Positions 58,965-64,000 of a DNA stretch of 64,000 nt are shown here, in pieces. Origin of the DNA: Anopheles merus (taxonomy: Eukaryota; Arthropoda; Insecta; Diptera; Culicidae). The first letter of the stretch is position 1. Every line of letters starts with the position of its first letter. The translations under genes and the position numbers were made by a program. The stretch spans positions 42,143,255 through 42,207,254 of the forward strand of contig NC_054083.1 in the NCBI RefSeq assembly GCF_017562075.2. Direction: 5' to 3'. The notes beneath the pieces are model-generated. The model was given only the letters and a program-made list of their open reading frames with translations, made no database searches and had not been told where the DNA came from.

Positions 58965-59940
58965 GCTTCACGTTTTATGTTTTAAAATTCGTCAAATTGT
59001 TTTAAAATTGCAATTTGTTTACAGGTTCAAGCTCCAAGAAACCGTTCCTGTCAAAACGCGCACACATGTCAACATGCTGCTTTGTCGAACCCGTGCTTAA
59101 TGTGCTGTGCCTCTCTCTCTCTCTCTTTCGCTCTCTGAGTATGTGTGTTGTCTCTCTCTCTGCAGGGAAACGAGACAAACGCATCCCTTCACTCGTATGT
59201 CCACCGTACACATACGCGTTATTACTGTTTCTCTATTTCTGGTGTCAACGACAAAGTTCAATTGCAATCTGTGCGTCGGAGAAGCGAAAAACGCATCGTA
59301 AGAAAATCCCGTTCCCAACCAAACCTCCCGTTCACCAAAGTACACCAAGCAACGGAGCGCACACTGGCTGCGGGCGATCGAGCGAGCGGGTGTGGTGGTG
59401 AGGCTTCACAATTTTCTTCGCATTTATAATTCTATCTTTTTTGTGGTTGTTGTTGTTGTTGTTGTTATTTTTGCACCTTTGTGTGGGGAAAAATGAAATT
59501 GTCAATGGCAGTCAATACGTTTTGTGGTGTGTTAGCAGCAGTGTAAAAAAACACCTTCCATTGCTTTGAAAATAGCAAACAGCAGCGTTGTATGTGAAAG
59601 TAAAGGCAGCAGGGGATTTTTTGTTGTTTCTTTTCACTTCCTTGACACCCCTCCTCTTCCCTTTCGCACCTCTTTTTCCTCTTCGCAGGCTCATGTGCAA
59701 TCTTGAATTGGGAACAAAGGCATACTTGGATAGGGCAGGAAGAACTGTACTAAAGAAAACCACATCTTAATCACCATCGTGTATGTGTGTGTGTGTGTGT
59801 GTGCGTGTGTGTGCGTAAGTTTGTGTATGTGTACGATTCATGCATGCAAGTATTTGTGTGTGCGAGTCACTGTGAAAACATAACTTTTTTCACGATCTGA
59901 ATTGGAACAAAATTAATCAGACTCCAATAAGAGTAGTTCA

Positions 59941-59942
<2 letters not shown>

Positions 59943-59983
<41 letters not shown>
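59943..59983. repeat. (GT)n microsatellite
   Basis: An uninterrupted GT array of about 41 bp, downstream of the p24 gene. Confidence 0.9.
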
Positions 59984-59986
<3 letters not shown>

Positions 59987-62000
59987 GTGTGTGAATTGTG
60001 AAAAACCAAAACGATTAGATGAAAATCACTAATTTTCTGTTCTGAGGTGGTGCAAAACAAGGTATTTTCATTTTGGACACAGAAGAATGACAGCTCAAGC
60101 ATGAAGAGAGGAGTGAGAGAAAGAGAACGAGAGAGAGAGTGAGAGAGAGGGCCAGAGTTTAGGTTTGCATGGAAATGGAAATATGGTGGCAGAAAAGCAG
60201 AGTGGCCAGCGAAGGAAAACCAACCAATAGAGAGTTATGCTCCATTGGTGTTTTCTGTTTTTTTCTCCTCTTCTTCTTCTTCTCTTTTTGTTCGCCTGCG
60301 TATGCATGCGTATGTATGTTGTGTTTGCTACACCCTGCTGTTGTGTCCTACTTCTTGCTTCCCACGTTACATCTATTAGTTCACACTTCTATTATTAATT
60401 CATCTACCCCTTGGAATGGCGTTTCTGGTGCTGTTCGTCATGCGTTGTTTTCAATCAAAACGCAGCATAAAGTAGAATTTCTTTGCAGTATTGATTTCAT
60501 TCAAGGTACAGCTTGAAAGATCAATGGAAAACAACACAGGAATGGGCAATCGCTAGTGTGTGCGTTTGTTAACACACACACACATACATATGTGTTAACT
60601 TAACACTTGAATCCATGTTAGTTGAATGAAAAAAATGCATTTCTGGATCGATTTTGATCTTTTCCTGTGCAAATCGGTCCATTGAGCGCTAATGAAATGT
60701 AAATCAAAGTGTGCCATTTGGAGTTTACTTGAAACACTATCCACACAGCAAACAAAGAAACACATATAAACGTTGATGCCTGTGTGTGTGTGTGTGTGTG
60801 TATATGGCTGCTTGTGTGGCTGTGTGTGCGTGAGCTCACACCAACATGGTTTTTATGCTTCCAAGTCCAGGCTCAAGCTGCACACACAGAAAAAAAAGGA
60901 TCTGTAGAAAGGGATATGAATGTCCTGTCCCGTATGCGTATGTGTGTGTGTGTGCGTGCGTGCGTGAACCGAGAAAAAGGGTGCGTATAAAATGTAAACA
61001 AAAACATTATACACACTGCACACAGAAACTGAGCCTACGGCGTATAAACAAAGAATTTCGTGTTGCTCGCCCTACGGCTCCCATTTTGTGGCTACGCAAA
61101 GGGTGTGTTGTCGCTGCGGAAAAAAAATCTGTGTCACTATGCTATTTTTCTAATTGAAAATCAATTATATTTATTACTTTCCCCCCGAAAGGTGACTATT
61201 TGTTAGAAAGGTAGCAAAGAGAGAAAAAGAGAGATATTTATGTTTGGAAAAGCGACATCTACACATACTGCCTCCAGGTGGGAGAAGTTTTAAGCTATTA
61301 CTCCACAAACTTGCCTAACAAGAAGCTGTCACATTTTTTCTTCCCTTCTGGGGTGTTGGTTCAACCTTAATTGTTCTAGAACAAATAGCTTGCAATGTTT
61401 TTTTTTTTTTAAATTAAATTTAAGCATAAAACAAAGATTTTAAGCCCGCAAAACATGAAAAAATTACGAAGATATGAGTTGAGCTGAATTTGCTCAATAC
61501 ACTTCATTTCGAATAATAGCATAATCGAAGAAAGGTCCAATCTCCAAACGAAATCACCCCTACATTGTAGCATGTGTACGCATCAACACATCAGCATCAT
61601 GAACGAATCAGCTGGTTTTGGGAGTACAAGAAGCGTAAATATTACGCGCTGATGATATATCTCTCTTATTCCTTCTTTCACTTTCTCGCTCTCGCTCGCT
61701 AACATCGCAAACGCAACGCTCACACACACACACACACGCACGCGCTCCTTGCACACGCAACACACACATGCCCGTATGTACAGGGCCCGTTGCAAAGGGT
61801 TCGTTAGCCGAGGGAAGAGGCAAAAGGGCTACAACAGAGCAACAACGCACATTAATCTCACTGGAAAAAGTACTTTCTTGATTCGATATCGCCCTTTTTG
61901 AGCTGTGTTGAAACAGAATCTCTCCCTCTCTCTCCTTCTTTCTTCCACTCACTCTCTCTCTTCTTTTTGGCCGTGCATTTGCGCTACTCGCTAATGTGCG

Positions 62001-63255
62001 TACTGTAGGGCCACCGTATTTGTATGTGTTGGTTGATTTTGACAGGCCATTTGCTCGCATTCGGCAACCGAGCGAGAAAGAGAGAGAGTGTGCATGTGTG
62101 GGGATGAGAAGGAGTGCTGCGCGAGAACGTCGCACTGTAGCAGCGTGCGAGAGTAGGCTAGCGGGCTGGCGCGTGTCTCTTTTCCACTACCTCTCTCTCT
62201 CTATCTATTTCTCTCTTTTCCCCAAACCGCCGTTCGTCTGCGGTTGTCCTCAGCCTCTCTTCGTGTACGTCAAAGTGAAAACGATTTCAAGACTTGTCGT
62301 CTCAGCAGTGTAGCAAAGTGGCAGCAGCAGCATTCACAGAACACCCTCCAACAGAATAGAAAAGCAATTAGCGCAGCTCAAAGCAATAGAAATTGCATAT
62401 GGCAGCAGCACCACCACAAACTGTGCGGAAGTAATGTTGTTTTGGAAGTTTTCCATTCCCGAAGCCCCGTAGCCAAAAGCAGGTGTAGGTGTGCAGCAAA
62501 GTAGTGTAGAAAATAAGGCAGTGCCCACCCATGCCAACACCACCATCCCGAAAAGGGGGCCAATCGGTATCGAAATCGTGCAAAAATTACCGCCCCCCCC
62601 TCCCTCCTGCCCTCACCTCCACCTCAATCGCATCGTACACCACACACCAACACAGGCACAGTGGTGGTGGTGGTGCTGCTGCTGCTGCTGCTGCACCAGC
62701 CAGCCGTGACGATGCTTGTTGGGGCAATATAAATGGATGCACTTTTTTCGTGACAAGTGTGCGTGTGTTGTGTGCGTTTTTGCTAAATAGTGATGATGTT
62801 TTTTTTTCTCTCTCTCTCTCTCTTCATTTTGCTCTTCCTGTACATCCCCCTTCCCAGCAGTTGCATTGTTACGACAGTTGAGTTCGGTGCATAAAACCTG
62901 GACCCGGGAGAACGACGGAACACCACCAACCTGCTTACTGGGGCTGCATCGAAGTAGGTGCAGTGTAATGTGATTTCTTGATCCACACAACAGACACACA
63001 CACACACACACACAGAGACACTGCAACGCGGTGTGCTGCGAGGGGCCAGGAGCGGACTGGTACGGGGGCCGGAGGAAAGACGGCGGCCACAAGACGTTTC
63101 GGGAAGAAGGTGCCCGATCGAAGTAGTAGTAGGCTGCGCGAAAACATCACCATTGTATATGTGTGTGTATGTGTGCGTGTGGAGACGAGCAAAGTGTGTG
63201 CTGGGAAGTGGAATCCTTCGCACCAGTCGTGGTTTAGATTAATTTTCCTTTTTTG
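62001..63255 (+). other. Possible untranslated first exon of a gene at the right edge
   Basis: The sequence has leader-like composition and ends at a strong donor, TTTTTTG followed by GTAAGTATTT (63256). A plausible acceptor, ACTTCGCAG, ends at 63667. No start codon with a sensible protein is seen. The upstream limit is arbitrary. Confidence 0.28.
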
Positions 63256-63667
63256 GTAAGTATTTTTTTGGTGCAAAGGTAACGAAGTAGCGAGGCACGG
63301 TGGCCGCGTCCCCTCGATTGCCCTTGTAGGTGAAGTTTTTGGCCGGATGCGGTTCGTTTCCCGTCCTGTTCGAGTCCGTCCGATTCGTGATAGGGTTACG
63401 TAGTGAAAATCTCGACATGATTACTTAAGAAGAAGAAGAAAGATTGCGTTAGGGACACATGTTTTTTTCCTCCTCAAAGTTTCACGCCTTTACTTGTCCT
63501 GATCTTTGCTCTCTCCCTCTCTCACACCAAGATTTCACACTATTATCACCACCGTGCGCAACAACAGGAGCATTCCTTCTTTTGTCTTTACGCTGATTTT
63601 ACGATCCTCTTCCCCCGAACGCTCTTTGTTTCATCTGTCTCTTGCCTACATATGGTGTACTTCGCAG

Positions 63668-64000
63668 AGTTTGAATGGTGCCCGCGATAGAAACTCAAAA
63701 TTGATTGCCTTCGGAAACCGATTGGCGGCGGCTCTTCGGCAAGGTCCTGCTCGTCCTCGTCGTCGGACGAAGACCTCAATGAACGACCACCACCACCGTC
63801 AGCAGCAGCAGCAGCAGCAGCGCAGCGGAGGAAGTACTCGTACCAGCCGACGCAGCAAGACTTGCCCTCGCCGCCGGTCGACAGTATCGGGCTTGTCGTC
63901 GCTGTCGTAGACGGTCCGCAGGAGCAGCAGCAGCAGCAGCAACGCACAGTCGGTAGGGGTTTCGCGGTGGCCGCCGAACAGCCGCAGGAGCATCAGCAGC
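63668..64000 (+). other. Possible 5' exon of an unidentified gene, cut by the window edge
   Basis: After the acceptor-like ACTTCGCAG, the frame from 63691 stays open to the window end. It reads Ser-rich and acidic (SSSSSDEDLNERPPPP), then poly-Ala, RRKYSYQPTQQDLPSPP, and poly-Gln. The frame has no Met, and a stop (TAG 63688-63690) sits just before it. It could be coding from an exon I have mis-bounded, or leader. Repeat-rich open frames on the other strand are equally long, so I do not name a gene. Confidence 0.25.
63799..63822. repeat. (CAG)n trinucleotide repeat
   Basis: Seven to eight CAG units inside the possible edge exon. A second CAG run lies at about 63921-63940. Confidence 0.85.

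Larger units (their letters stand above)
58075..62000 (+). other. loj 3' region and intergenic DNA
   Basis: Mixed A/T-rich DNA with GT and CT arrays follows. No coding sequence can be supported. A self-complementary stretch with GTTAACACA and TGTGTTAAC lies at about 60569-60600. Confidence 0.5.

Noticed and set aside
63588..63947. Minus-strand frame with DDEDEQDLAEEPPP at the right edge
   Set aside because: It is the antisense of CAG and Ser-codon repeats in the possible plus-strand exon; which strand is coding cannot be settled, and splice signals favour plus.

Overview
This window is nuclear DNA of a dipteran insect, most likely an Anopheles mosquito. The proteins are insect-type orthologues, coding exons are rich in G/C-ending codons, introns carry consensus GTAAGT/CAG borders, and the noncoding DNA is packed with CA/GT, GA/CT and CAG microsatellites. 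The species is inferred, not proven.

Layout, left to right. Positions 1-2177, minus strand: the 5' half of the Mediator subunit gene MED23, running off the left edge. Positions 2178-9768: a divergent intergenic and leader region with many GA/GT repeats and two strong inverted repeats. Positions 9769-40854, plus strand: yorkie (yki/YAP), seven coding exons encoding 534 aa, with a 23.8 kb first coding intron that cuts the first WW domain in half. Positions 40855-48503: yki 3' sequence, intergenic DNA and the hippo leader. Positions 48504-54207, plus strand: hippo (hpo/MST), five coding exons encoding 671 aa. Positions 56778-58074, plus strand: a p24/TMED cargo-receptor gene, probably logjam (loj), two exons encoding 400 aa with a long Gln/Pro tract. 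Positions 58075-64000: noncoding sequence, with signs near the right edge of the 5' end of another plus-strand gene.

The most striking point is that hippo, the kinase at the top of the Hippo growth-control cascade, and yorkie, the coactivator that the cascade restrains, are direct same-strand neighbours. Only about 7.6 kb separates the yki stop codon from the hpo start. Yki keeps the TEAD-binding region, two WW domains, three HxRxxS Warts/LATS sites and a DSGLS phosphodegron. Hpo keeps the kinase, a linker with many Thr-Met motifs and a C-terminal SARAH domain.

Mobile DNA: hpo intron 1 holds a 1,068 bp element with hAT-like ends and a near-perfect 8 bp target duplication. Its interior is almost entirely a 10 bp GACTCCGGAC-type minisatellite. 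A smaller, older relative lies in yki intron 1 in the opposite orientation. A different 576 bp element with inverted ends sits just upstream of the p24 gene. No tRNA, rRNA or CRISPR was found.
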